DNA of 64,000 bases. Source: Fomes fomentarius (lineage: Eukaryota; Basidiomycota; Agaricomycetes; Polyporales; Polyporaceae). Positions 1 through 10,882 of the stretch are shown here, one piece after another. The translations under genes and the position numbers were made by a program. The DNA lies in the NCBI GenBank assembly GCA_022606135.1, contig JABYQN010000002.1, forward strand, positions 620,001 to 684,000, read 5' to 3'. The notes under the pieces were generated by a model. That model was not told the origin of the DNA. It was given only the letters and a program-made list of their open reading frames with translations, and made no database searches. Every line of letters begins with the position of its first letter. The first letter of the stretch is position 1.

Positions 1-717
1 CTCCTTCAACATCATGCGGCGGTACTGAATAGAGAGTACGCATCGCCCCATTTGCACAACCATTGCATACTCCGGTATCAGTAGTAAACGATAAAAGAGT
101 ATTGTCCCAATTTAGGCAACCATTGTTCGCCGGGAGACTCAACAAGTCGTTCTCCGCAGGGGGTATACATAACATATGCCTTAGATGGCACATACCGTGT
201 TCCTTCTAAAGTTGCTATAGAACCCTTGATCCTGCTGCCACCGTTGTTCTGAGTCGGTATGTTGTCGATGATGACTCAGCCTATTGTATTAGGAATTTCA
301 TCTGTGGAGACCGGTACTATTGCAGTGTTGCTACGACGCTCGTAACGCAAGAGCACAACGTACTTCCAATCCCACGTCCATGGATGAAAGTACCAGCGTG
401 CCTTATGCTCGATGCGTGAGAGCATTTGTATCTAGAGAACAAACTAGCGACAGTCACTGACATTTCACTACGTGCACTGCCCAAGAGATCCCGTTGTGAA
501 AGCCATGGGGTATACACGTACGTATCTCGGGGCGGTCTTGTTTTTTCCTGCATCCTTTGTCTTCGCCTTTGTACTTCGAGCGCTTGAGGGAAAGTTAAGA
601 CCGCCCGGAAAGATCATGCCTTTCACGGGGCGGATTTCCTGGTCGGCCCTTTATGCACGCATTGAGCACGATGTTTGTTCGAGTCATGTCCAAGCCTACC
701 GAGGCACTCTACAGGAA
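1..717. other. Intergenic, no gene recognised
   Basis: Short open frames here have no family signature and mixed codon use. An imperfect tandem duplication of about 35 bp is visible near the left edge: a block around 33-68 (ending in cacaaccattgc) is echoed around 97-130 (ending in ggcaaccattgt). The right part is the upstream region of the gene that starts at 799. Confidence 0.4.
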
Positions 718-725
718 TATATAAG
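718..725 (+). promoter_or_regulatory. Putative TATA box
   Basis: TATATAAG lies about 80 bp before the ATG at 799, a spacing that would put transcription start some 45-50 bp before the start codon. It supports the chosen 5' end of the downstream gene. Confidence 0.5.
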
Positions 726-798
726 TTGTGCAAGATACGCATTCGATCTGAGCAAGCCTCAGCTTCACATAGTAGTACATCTACTAGCGACTGCCAAC

Positions 799-2563
799 AT
801 GTCTTCTACGACTCCAACAAGCTCCGGCGCGCCGCCGGCAGTTCAAGTCAGTGCTCCTCATCCGAGTCTGGAGACCAACGACCCGAGCGTGAAGGCGATG
901 TGGAACTCCAAGAAGGTCAGACGACTTGGAGTGATGATTGTCTTCAGATGAGCTCACATCCAGCATAGCACGTTATATTGCAAGAAGAGCAATTCAACCA
1001 TCATCTTTCCAACACATTCTTCAATGCGTGGCGCAAGTATACGTTCGAGAACCATCTATATGGCGTATATGGTCTTGTAGCGTTCCTGACTTCCACAGTC
1101 ACGGAATCCCAGTACCCCGTGGCCACCCTGATCCCCACTCCGCAGGCCCTCTTCCATCGCCCCACCACCGCCGCCTCAGACTCTCGTGATCGTGACGCCG
1201 ATACGCATGCGTCTGACTGGGATGAGGCCGACTCAGACTCGGAGTCAGTCCCGAGAACGCCAGAAGAGCCAGTGGCCACATTCCCGCCGGAGTCGTCCTT
1301 GGGGGAGGAGGAGTCTTCCTCGGAGGAGGAGTCTTCCGAGAAGGCGGAGTCCTCTGATTCCGCCACTGCCTCAGACGCCTTTCAGGTCAAAGCGAGCACT
1401 GGCCGGCTTTCGAAAGAGGATCGGAGGAGGATTCCAGACTTCGCTCGCATCATTGCCCCCAATAGGGCCCCTTCTTCCCCCGAACACATTGCATCTCGTG
1501 ACGATCTCTTTGTGGATTTCTGGGAGATCAAGCGTTTAGCAATGCCGCAGCAGTGGCACACTCGCAAAGCCCGGCGCGAGGCCCAGATTGGGATACGACG
1601 TCACATAGAGCAGGTATACGACACTGCAATGGAAGCGTTCAAGTGTAACCCGTCTTGGAACCGGGTGACGGCTCTCCTCATCATCGGGTGCTACTTCTCT
1701 CAGTTCGAGTGGGTCCGCCAGCCTCAGTCTTCCACAACTGCACAACAGGGCTCCCGCAGTGAATCAGGTCGTCCTCCTGTCACTCCCACTCCCGGTAATC
1801 CTCCTCCTAACCCTCCTCCTGCTCCTCCTACTCCTGTCACACCTCTCGACGTCGACCCGTCCCTGTCTTCCGCCATAGCACGCGAAAACACGAAGGAGCT
1901 GATTGCCAGCCAAGAGGAACGGCTCGCCGAGTTGAAGCGTCGGATCACACCGACAGTATACTACCTCAATCAAAAGGCCTTCGTGATGGAGAAGGACAAA
2001 ACCTATGGCACGCGCTGTTCCCTCTCGCCAGCGTTCATTGAGGCCCTTGCAAGGCCCTTGCATGCAGAGGACCTTGTTCAGAACGTGACCGCCCAGCCCA
2101 GCTGGTTGGACGTTGTCTGGGAGAACAGGGAGCCGAATGCTGATGTATGTTGTCAAGCTTTTCCTACTGTTCTAATGTGTACTGTGCTGAACAATCCAAG
2201 GCACAAACTTACGTTGAACGCTTGCTGCACAAAAGGCAGATCAAGGAAACGAAGGTCTTGATCGATTGGCTTAAGGGAGTCAAGAAACCAGAAGACGCCA
2301 AGACTAGAATTCCAGCAACGCCCCAAACCGATCCCAAGGATACTAACTATCCGGCCCAGGCACGTCGTGGAGGTGGTCGGGCTCGAGACGGGACTCCGAC
2401 CCCGATTAAACCCAAACTAGATTCTGTGGGACAGCGTACAAGGAAAATGGCGATTGCAAGGGGCGACACTCCTCAAGCAAACGAGGGCTCCTTGAAGCTG
2501 AAGGAAGATAGGAAGAAGAAGGAGGAGGAGGAACGCAAGAAGTTGGCGAGCATCATTGAGTGA
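799..2563 (+). CDS. Unknown acidic/proline-rich protein, 3 exons
   Basis: I do not recognise this gene. I infer three exons: 799-915, 969-2144 and 2201-2563, giving about 551 residues. Both introns (53 and 56 nt) have GT-AG ends and both keep phase 0, which supports the model. The N-terminus is Ser/Thr-rich. A strongly acidic Ser/Glu block follows, then a moderately conserved-looking helical middle (DDLFVDFWEIKRLAMPQQWH), a Pro-rich linker with PPPNPPPAPPTP, a helix with ELIASQEERLAELKRRI, and a Lys/Glu-rich charged C-terminal tail. No signal peptide or membrane segment is seen. Composition suggests an intracellular, partly disordered protein, possibly from a lineage-specific family that spreads with repeats. 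Start choice: first ATG after a TATATAAG box. Confidence 0.55.
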
Positions 2564-3002
2564 TGAATGAACGTGCACCTAGATAAGCTGAATGTGATTA
2601 TCTTATGAAAGGATTGCTCATGACCGTTTCGCGGCTACGAGGACCGTAATTCACGCCTTGCATATCACATCACTTGTTGTTTGGAGGTCGCGGTTGTAGT
2701 GCACAACGAGACGTTGATAGATCACGAAGTACTGTAACACACAATCTCAGTTGGGACTGTGGATATACTCAACTCAACACGAGTTCAGCTCCGGACCTTC
2801 AATGGGCAACTCCGCCTTCATCCTCACCCACCCAGTAGCGCTCAATCGAGCATCGCACCATTTTAAATCGCACACCATCTCCGTCACCGCCACGTCGAAC
2901 GCATGCTGTAGAAGGGCCGTGCCAACCCTGCTGTGCGGGATCGCGGGCGAGCGAGCAGCTTTGAGTGTTGCTGAAGGCGCCGATGAGGGTGAAGAATCTG
3001 GG
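2564..3002. other. Intergenic
   Basis: Between the unknown gene on the plus strand and the 3' end of the minus-strand GH12 gene. No gene recognised. The real 3' end of the GH12 transcript probably lies in or just above this stretch. Confidence 0.4.
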
Positions 3003-4087
3003 TCATCTGTCAGTGGACCGTCGACGTCCGCGATTCGCACTCGAATGCACGCGGCGGAAGGAGTGGCGAAGGAATGATGCTCTATATTTCTTTGTGCACA
3101 AATACGCGGCGTAGGTGAGTATGTACGTCGACGTGAACAGGTCCGCGCTGCCCGTGAACGGCTCCATGCCGGCCTGGATCGCCTGGATGTACTGCGTGCC
3201 CGCGACGCCCTGGGTCTGGACGAGGTAGTCGAAGAACGCGTTGAGGTCCACGCTGAAGTCGTTGATGTCCCCGTCCTGGCTCACGAACGACAGCACCTCC
3301 CAGTTCGCGTTCGGGCCCTTCCACAGGTTCCAGTGGTGGCCCGCGAGCGAGACGCCCGTCTGGACCTGCGAGCCCACGGGCTGGATGCTAGAGTGAGTGT
3401 CGTGTCGGACGTCAGCAAGCGATGGACATTGGACATTGGACATTGGAGGAGAAAGAGGGAGAGACGCACCCGCCCTTGCCGGCGAGCCAGATCATGATCT
3501 CGTATGAGGACGCGGAGGTGGCGGGGTCGCCGAATGGTTGGACACCCGTCCAGATGTCGTAGGAGACGTCGACGCGGATGCCCGACGACTCGGTCTGGTG
3601 CTGCCACTGCCACGTCGTCGGCGCGGACTAGATATTTTGGAGCTGCGGATAGCGTCACACCGTCAGCACTCAAGCCCCGCCACCGGACGAAAGACGAGGG
3701 GGACACGGAGAGCGAAGAACCGGGATGGATGGCATTGGCATACCTGGATGCCCTTGGGGGAGTTGTGGAGGACATTCGCGTAGCTCTTCACGTTGTTCGG
3801 GGCGTTCTGCCAGTCCCACTGCGTCCGCCACGACACGCTGTTGCCGCTCATGCTGATGAGTGTCGAGTTCTGGTTACCGACACCCGCATCTGCGCAGTAC
3901 ACAAGTCAATCTCTGGGGTGGAGCGCACTATGCGGCGTAGGGACGTACTTTTGCCCCAGAGGTTCTGGCAAAGCGTATACGCACCAGCAGGCGCACAGTC
4001 GTACTGGCCCGTCAAGGTCGTCTCGGCCGGGCGGGCGACCGCGGAGGCAGCGAGAGCCACCAGGGTGAAGAGCGTCGAGAAATGCAT
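3003..4087 (-). pseudogene. GH12 endoglucanase, likely disrupted
   Basis: Secreted glycoside hydrolase family 12 (endo-1,4-glucanase or xyloglucanase). Exons on the minus strand: 4087-3949 (signal peptide MHFSTLFTLVALAASAVA, then QYDCAPAGAYTLCQNLWGK), 3889-3744, third exon to 3470, and from 3387 onward. Family marks are present: SYEIMIW with the nucleophile Glu, and GMEPFTG with the acid/base Glu. At the third exon the canonical acceptor (CGCAG, exon from 3642) reads LQNI then TAG, where related enzymes continue with Ser. The TAG itself creates an alternative acceptor (CTAG, exon from 3627) that keeps phase 0 and would delete five residues. So this is either a nonsense allele or a gene rescued by a 15-nt splice shift. 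The C-terminus after FTSTY is unresolved; the open frame runs to 3003, longer than usual for the family. Confidence 0.75.
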
Positions 4088-4163
4088 GACTGAAACTATA
4101 CCTAGAGGTGAACCCGCTACGACGGAGGACGATGAGGCATCTCTGCCCTCCCGACAGCACTCA

Positions 4164-4170
4164 ATATATA
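4164..4170 (-). promoter_or_regulatory. Putative TATA box of GH12 gene
   Basis: On the minus strand TATATAT lies about 80 bp before the GH12 ATG, the same spacing as at other genes in this window. Confidence 0.45.
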
Positions 4171-4920
4171 CCTCCGCCGCAAACGCCTACCATCACGCGT
4201 GCACACTGCACGTCCGAAGAAACGGACATGGAAGCATTACGCACCTGCACGTTAGTACACATCGGGATGGACGTCGGATAAAACAGAAGTGTTGGCCCCA
4301 GCGCGACGGTGTAATCTCGTGCGCACACTCATGCGGATGACGCCTGTCTCTCGAGAAGCATCAGGCTGCATCACCAAGTCACAGACGACGAACAAACGAC
4401 GAAGGTCGCATGGTGGAGATAGCCCCTGATAGAGCAGATTCGACGACTGCGAAGCTGACGTTCGACGCGCCTGCGGTCTGTTTGGGTAAGCGATGTGGAG
4501 TATAGGAATCAAGGATGGTGCGGATCCCGACGATGTTCCGGACCGTATCCGCTTGTGGGCAGCAGCTTTCCTCGTCGAATCCTTAAGCACACGTCGGATG
4601 AGAGCGGCAGCGTACATGCATGCTACCATCATCTGGAGACAGACGACATCCGAGATGGGGGTGAAAGGGCGGGGGAGGACGTACAAGAACATATGCTGTG
4701 ATTGCGGCGTGATCTTGTGATGCTCTCGGCTCGTGAATCATCGTGTGCACTGTGACGCTCCGTCCAACCGAAGATGATAAATAACCAGAAAGCCGGGGGT
4801 ACAAGGCCATATCTACTGCCGAAAGCTGCGGATATAGAAGCAGAATTGCGTGCTGAAGACCCAACTTTTGACCTCAATCACAGTGGCGACATAGTGAACC
4901 TAGCGCAGGAACACCACAAA
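4171..4920. other. Intergenic between GH12 and ArfGAP relics
   Basis: Short open frames on both strands show no family signature. This stretch should contain the GH12 promoter and the 3' UTR of the ArfGAP relic. Confidence 0.4.
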
Positions 4921-6578
4921 CTACCGCTCGGATATTTGCGCGAGGTAGTTGGACAGCTACATGATCAATGCATCAGACGGTAGAGGTGAAGGAAAGGAAA
5001 ACTGAATATGACGTACCTTGAAAGCACCCTGACAGAGACTCTCGCCGACATTCTGGACATCGGGGTTCGCGAGAACTCTTTGCAGCGCATCCTTCGTGGC
5101 TACTTCCAGCTCAGCGAGGGTACCATCGCCCAGCATCCCACCATCTACGCCTTGGCCCGCTGCCAGCTCCTCCTCTTCGTCCCTTCCGAAGTACTGGTTC
5201 GAGGATATCGACTGTGCACCCTGGAACGACTGCAGACGTGTTTGCGCCTCCGCAACCGCAGTGGGGTCGTACGAGTTGCGCCCAAAGTACATGTCCGATG
5301 ATATAGCTTTCTGGTTCCCGAACTTTTCGCGCGCAAATGTGGGGGCATTGTCCGCAGCTGCGGCGGCACTTATTGAAGGGAGCGTCGACGTCGTTCCGGG
5401 GTGAACAACGTGACCGCCATATGGAGAACCAATGGAGCTCACCTAGTGGATGCAGCTGCAGCTGCAGGGACCGCACCGAACCCTAGACACTTCATACCCA
5501 TACCCAGCCTCTCCAAGTCCTGCGCGTTTCCTTTGGGAGCGGTGACTGCAGGAGTCACAGGTGCAGCAGACTTCGTGACTGGAGACTTCGCTTTCGCCGC
5601 GGCAGATTGCTCCGCAGCGAGGCGGGCACGCTGCTCTTCTTCGGCCTTTTCGCGTTCGCGGTCGTAGCCCAACTACCGTATCCTCTCCGCCTCCTCGGTT
5701 GCCTTACGCTCTGCCTCCGCAAAATCAACGGGGGCAGCCTTCTTTGCGCCGACTCCGAGCTTAGACTTCTTGGGAGCGGCGGATTGGGTGCCGACGACAG
5801 AGGGTGCAGACGAGTTCAGTCGGGACGCCCCGAGCTTGGACCCTGGTCTCGATGCGGTAGATGTCGTAGAGTTAGAGCGGAGGGACGCGGAGCTAATGGT
5901 TCAGGGCGCAGAGGTGGCGCTAGCCGCACGGCCGATGACAGGAGGAGCGGCGGGTTTGGATGATGTTATGGGAGTCTTAGGAGTGGCGGGCTTGTCCCAG
6001 GAAGAGAAGAAGTCGTCATCCTCACTAGCTTGGGGGTAGGTGTGGCGGCGGCCTCTGCTCCCTCAACGACCACCCTCTCGGGAAACCTGACTTGGGTTCG
6101 TACGAACGCTCAGAAGAGGAAAGTTCAGGGACTCACTTCGCAGCATCCTCCCTCACCCGACACGCCAACTCCTCTTTGTACAATTCCGCAACGCGACTCG
6201 AGTATTTCTTCTTGGTGTCTGAATCGCTCAGCAGAGCAGCGCCGCTGTGCTTTGTGAAGAAATCGGTTGCCGAGGCGTTTCGGCCGACTTTCATGGTACG
6301 CAGCTGGTTGAGCTGCCAGCTGTCCAGGTTGGTGGAACTGTCAAGGTAGAGGTCTCAGTATCTGGAGATAGACGTCTAAAGAACAAATTGGTAGAGTACC
6401 GGACGAAGCTGATGTGCACGCCCAAGTTACGATGGACGCTAGAGCAATCTATCGGCCAACGTCAATCAACTATACACTGATTATTCCAACTGTCCGCAAG
6501 ACCACGTACCTTGTTTCCCTTCTGGGCCTTTGGTACCTTGAAGACCTGTTCTGTCTCAGCTTTAGTAGGGTCCGCCAT
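4921..6578 (-). pseudogene. ArfGAP (Glo3/ARFGAP2-3 type) pseudogene
   Basis: ArfGAPs stimulate GTP hydrolysis on Arf1 in COPI traffic through a CxxC-x16-CxxC zinc finger. The start is intact (MADPTKAETEQVFKV, ATG at 6578). Later blocks are clear: SSVHRNLGVHISFVR, STNLDSWQLNQLRTMKVG, DTKKKYSSRVAELYKEELA, DDDFFSSWDKPATPK, the Glo3-type motifs ISSDMYFGR and SSNQYFGR, and a C-terminus LSNYLAQISER. Defects: between GNK and SSVHRN the sequence that should hold the first three zinc cysteines is replaced by about 70 nt of unrecognisable sequence; a frameshift near 6035-6050 separates VVVEGAEAAATPTP from EDDDFF; in-frame TGA in TSAP*TISSASL (near 5894) and TAG in RIR*LGYDRE (near 5670). The last two fit C-to-T changes of CGA and CAG. 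A functional copy is expected elsewhere in the genome. Confidence 0.8.
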
Positions 6579-7480
6579 GATTTCTAGAGCAGTGTGCGGT
6601 GCGGGGAGAGGAAGATGGAGAGAAGAGACAAGTCAGCGTCGGCGAAAGAGTTTCCGCCAGAGCTACAACGCCACGTGGAGCTGACACGCGAGCAAGCACA
6701 ATCATGGCGCCCGGTCCGGTCGGTTGCACTCGTTTCAAACTTTGTCGGACAGTGGTTGACCACAGGGAGTTCCGTGAAAGTACATAGCAGGGCAAAGATT
6801 TGGAGCAGCACACCATATAGGATGGAAGTGGTGAGAGATGCGGTAACGGCTGCGCGGTCATAGTACTTAAGTCCCACTCAGCACTGGGTGGGGGACACAT
6901 AGACATAGGGCAAGAGCAGCATACAACTCATGCCTAAGATGGCACTTCAATTCGCACTATTCTCACTCCAATCTTAACAAACCTTGCGCACCTGAGGAAG
7001 AAAGAGAGTCAAGTGACGATGTGGCCCATCCATAAGAGGTAACTGAACCGCCGATTTCTCACAGGGCGCTACAACGTCTTCATCATTGCAACCACCACCG
7101 TCGATACATTCTTCCAGCCGATTCTCTGTCGCCTGCCCACGATAGCGCACGAATATTACACTGACTTTTAGAAACTCTCTTATACATCCTTTGTCCGTGA
7201 GCAGCATCATTCATGGCATCAGCGACTCGAGTCGCCATCCGAGGCTTCCAAGCGGCCAAGGATACAGTGTGTGCTTCAGCAGAATAGCACAGCGCCAGTG
7301 CGATGTAGGAAACCCATGGGAACCGTGGAATAGCGGGTGCCCGTGGATGCTATGATGAGGTACAACAAAGATAGACCGTTCTCATACTTTCAGGATCGCG
7401 ACACTAATAGGCTACTCACGGGCCTAGGTTAGGTACGACTTCTTAAGTGATATGCACACGAAGTTACTTCTGAAGGTCGC
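6579..7480. other. Intergenic
   Basis: Divergent region between the ArfGAP relic and the metallo-hydrolase gene. Short open frames on both strands carry no recognisable domain. Nothing else identified. Confidence 0.4.
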
Positions 7481-7488
7481 TATATAAG
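7481..7488 (+). promoter_or_regulatory. Putative TATA box
   Basis: TATATAAG 42 bp before the ATG at 7530; close enough that the 5' UTR would be short. Confidence 0.5.
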
Positions 7489-7529
7489 AGCAGCATTGTC
7501 CTACCTGACCGCCACGTGGGGGAGCAGCG

Positions 7530-8493
7530 ATGGCGACAGAACCCCGATCCACGTTCTCACTGCCTGAACCACGGCCTAACCAGCCATACATCGAGGTATC
7601 TGCTTTGGAGGCAGGTATCCTGCAGTTGATCCTCACGAAGTTCCTCGAAGGCGCACAGCCAGGCGAATCCACTATTCGCCCCTCATTGTCCTTCTCGCTC
7701 CGCCACTCCGTAACAAGGGAGCATCTGGTGTTCGACCTTGAGATCAGGCGGGACATGGAGGTTCACCCGCCCGCAGTACAGAAATCAGTCGCAGGTCGCC
7801 TCATCACGACGCCGCAAAGCGTAGACGAGAGCCTGAAGAAGGGCGGCATCGATCCCGCAGAGGTGGGGACGGTGATCGTGAGCCACCTGCACTACGACCA
7901 GTAAGTACTTCACCGTCCCCCGTTTGAACCGATTCCTCACGCTTTTTGGTAGTGTTGGGGATGCTTCGGCCTTCCCGAACGCAACATTCATCATGGGCTA
8001 CGACGCCGAGGACTTTATCAAGACCGTCTACCCCACGAACCCCCTATCCAACATCCTCCAAACTTACATTCCCACCCCGCGTACACGCTTCATCTCCTCC
8101 TTCACCAAATCCATCGGGCCCTTCCCGCGCGCACACGATTACTTCGGCGATGGCAGCCTCTACCTCATCGATGCGGCCGGCCACCTCCCCGGGCACGTCA
8201 ACATCCTCGCGCGCACAAATGCGACCGGGTCGTGGATCTACCTTGCTGGTGATACCGCGCACGACATGCGCCTGCTTACGGGGGAGCGCGCTGTGGTGAG
8301 CTCGGTGGATGAATCTGGGCACATGGTGTGCGCGCATACGGATAAGGCGAAGGCAGAGGCGCATATTGCCAGGGTGAGAGAGTTGCTGTACATGCTGAAG
8401 GTTCAGGTATTGCTTGCTCATGATTGGGTCTGGTATGAGGCGAATAAGGGCGGGGACGCTTTCCTTCCCGGCATCATACCACCGCGATCCTAG
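7530..8493 (+). CDS. Metallo-beta-lactamase-fold hydrolase (lactonase-like)
   Basis: Two exons, 7530-7900 and 7953-8493, encode about 303 residues. The 52-nt intron (gtaagt to gtag) is in phase 2 and splits a zinc-ligand codon: CA joins T to give His, producing the motif HLHYDHVGD (HxHxDH). Further zinc ligands are visible in GHLPGH, LAGDTAHD and LLAHDW. This order matches the AHL-lactonase/glyoxalase II branch of the fold, which hydrolyses lactones or thioesters. No signal peptide is seen, so a cytosolic enzyme is likely; substrate is not predictable. All ligands are present, so it should be active once spliced. The start is the first ATG after a TATA box. Neighbours on both sides give no pathway hint. 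Confidence 0.82.
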
Positions 8494-8712
8494 TACTGTG
8501 CGATAGAAAGAGTGATATTGTTTGATAAAGATACAAATGACTATTTGAACGAGATTCTTCTGATGAGGTATATAAGAGATAGCACACTGGTAGACTTCGG
8601 GAGCATCGCCTGGGATTGACGAGCTCTTCCCATTACTATTGTGCTCTATATGGGTCGTCAGTAGCGTTCACCAGCCGGAATGTGGATGATCTGTACCTGA
8701 CCTCAATACCTA

Positions 8713-10523
8713 CTATGGTATTTGCCGTCTTAGGGCTCGCCTGCATTTCAATATACGGTTGCAGGCATCGATGGTCCAATGGCCTTCGTGGCTCGGCCTG
8801 TAATTGCGCTCAGGACCGCCGCTGTTGGTCCCCCATCCCCGCTGGGCCCTACGTCCTGGAAGATGATCCGTCATACCTTGTGCGCTCCGATATCCTCCAC
8901 CTGCAGCAGCTGCACTGGCAGTATCATCTTCTATCACCCACTGCTCGTCCGTTCTCGAAAACCTCTTCCTCCTCCTTCTACGTTTACCTCCACTGCGGCA
9001 GCGAGAGCCACTCTGTTCGGTCTCCGGCGGGGGTATAGGGTCATGGAGGGAGACTGGTGCAGGTCCAATTCTTTCAAGAAGAGTCTTTGGCTGGGCCTTC
9101 GAGGGCCCGGTAGACCCGGAGAGATAGCGCTCATCAACCGAGTGGGTCTCTAGCATCTTGGGTACGCCAGAGTCGCCCTCAGGCTCTTCTAGTTCTGATT
9201 CATCTTGTATCGCATCCTGCCTTTCGTGGATGGTATCGTGCTTGTGCGTTGCCAAATGAATTTTACGGCCTCGTAACGAATCCTCAAAGGCGGTGGTGGC
9301 ATAGCACGTACCGGTGAAGTCGACAATCTTCTCGAAGGGAGGGACCTCGCACGGTACCGGCGGCTCAGGACCTGTGTTGTTCTCTTCGACGGTTAAATCA
9401 GGCTCGATGTTGACAGGACAATCAGTGACCTCCAAGCTAACGGCGCCATTGTCAAGAAAGACGTGGATGTTATCGACATGATCGCTAAAGTGCTGAATCA
9501 GAATTGCTGCGAGGTGAAACGCTTCCTGTTTGACCTCATAAGGGGCTTGGTCCGTTCCATTCATCTTTACTTTTGCGTTCTCAACCTAGTCAAGCATATC
9601 AGTTATCAGCCAGCCACATGCGGCACACATGCTCAGTGTCAGGTGAATGGAAACTATACATACAGTCTGTATGTCTACGCCGATCGGCAGAGCCCGCTCG
9701 AGCATTTGGCCCAGGCCGGACGCCTCACTCGGCTTAAGGAAGCTAAGTTCTTTGAGGCTGGACTTGCGTCCTGTGCACTTGGTGGCCTCGCCGAGCTCTG
9801 CACGCGACTTGAGCTCTCGTAGTTTTTTACTCTTCACGAAGGACAGTTATCTATCACAGCCTAATAAGAAGGGGACGATATGCTCACTGTCATAGTCGCA
9901 GGGGAGCAACACCGACACTGTACCACCTCAAAGAGAACGGTGTCTAGCTCCGGCAAAGCGTCGTATACCAAGTCAGAGAGGAGCTGAGGCACAAGCAGGA
10001 AGGTGAACTCCGGGGATGGGACTCTCAGCCAAAGAACACGTAAGTCGCGGAAAAGAGAACATATCTTGTGAATCGAACCAAGTATATGTTCGGGATCATG
10101 AGCAGGGCATTCGCCGTACCACAGCCAGAGCTCCTTGGTGCCTTTCACATGGTGCAACTTGCTCCCAAGTTCATGAATAGCTGTGGAGTCGGGCACGGGC
10201 GGCTCGCCATCAAAGGGTGTCTGGATTTCCACGCAGCCAAGGATAGGGAACTCTTTGCCAAAACGATCATCATCGCCTGGCTTCTTGGGGAAGACACGAA
10301 TCGCCATACAATCCACGGGGCGACAATCGGATGGAGTGGGTGTGTTCCTATGTGAATCTGCAGATGGGGTGGTATGCGTGCACCCGAGAGTTTGATCAGC
10401 TGAGGCCACTAAGAACTTGAATTCATCGACTGACATCGTGGCGTCATCATTGGCCAAGGTCGATACCTCGCTCAGTTGAATCATAGTCGGCCGCTTGCAG
10501 GTGGCACAAGCGAGAGCTCTCAA
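8713..10523 (-). CDS. F-box/LRR-like unknown protein (5' end partial)
   Basis: Three exons on the minus strand fit in phase 0 throughout: 10523-9888, 9831-9664 and 9585-8713 (introns 56 and 78 nt, GT-AG). That yields at least 558 residues. The first exon reads LRALACATCKRPTM, then leucine-rich stretches such as DLRVLWLRVPSPEF and LPELDTVLFEVV, resembling the C-terminal LRR-like half of basidiomycete F-box proteins. The last exon has a Pro/Glu-rich region and a basic run (GGKRRRRRKRFSR), possibly nuclear targeting. The frame opens at an acceptor-like CCAG near 10524, so an upstream exon with the start and a possible F-box is probably missing from this model; the first in-frame ATG is near 10484. 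Family assignment is weak. Confidence 0.5.
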
Positions 10524-10651
10524 CCTGGGATATGAATGAGTGTACTAGTACAAGCTGAGTAACTCAACTCAAACAAATTAGTGGTAACCCGCATTGTAGG
10601 GTGTATGCGAGAAGAGGTCGTGTCCACGTCTCAACTTTCCTTCCATCGAGC

Positions 10652-10882
10652 TCTTATACACTGAGCACAGGGTATCTGCGAGATCCCTGTATAGCAATGG
10701 TGGGGCATGAGTGTATTGTTCGCTATGTAAAGAGTCGAGCATAGACATGCGGCATTGGTCTGACAAAAAGAACGAAGTGGTTACCGTACTGTCTGCCAAT
10801 TAGACCTTCATGTTGTGTAGTTGATCGACAATATGTGCAACTGGGGTGCCCACGGACGGCACATAGCAGTCCCAGATGGTCC
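10652..10882. repeat. Direct repeat copy A (degenerate)
   Basis: This stretch is repeated at about 11798-12008 in the same orientation. Shared blocks include tacactgag-acagggtatctgc, ggggcatgagtgtattg, tactgtctgccaattagacc and cccacggacgg. The two copies flank about 0.9 kb of unrecognised sequence, as decayed long terminal repeats or a segmental duplication would. Confidence 0.6.

Noticed and set aside
3504..4340. Long plus-strand frame of 278 codons
   Set aside because: Arg/Thr-rich antisense shadow of the GH12 exons; no domain.
8569..8577. TATATAAG-like box after the metallo-hydrolase gene
   Set aside because: No plus-strand gene follows within a sensible distance.
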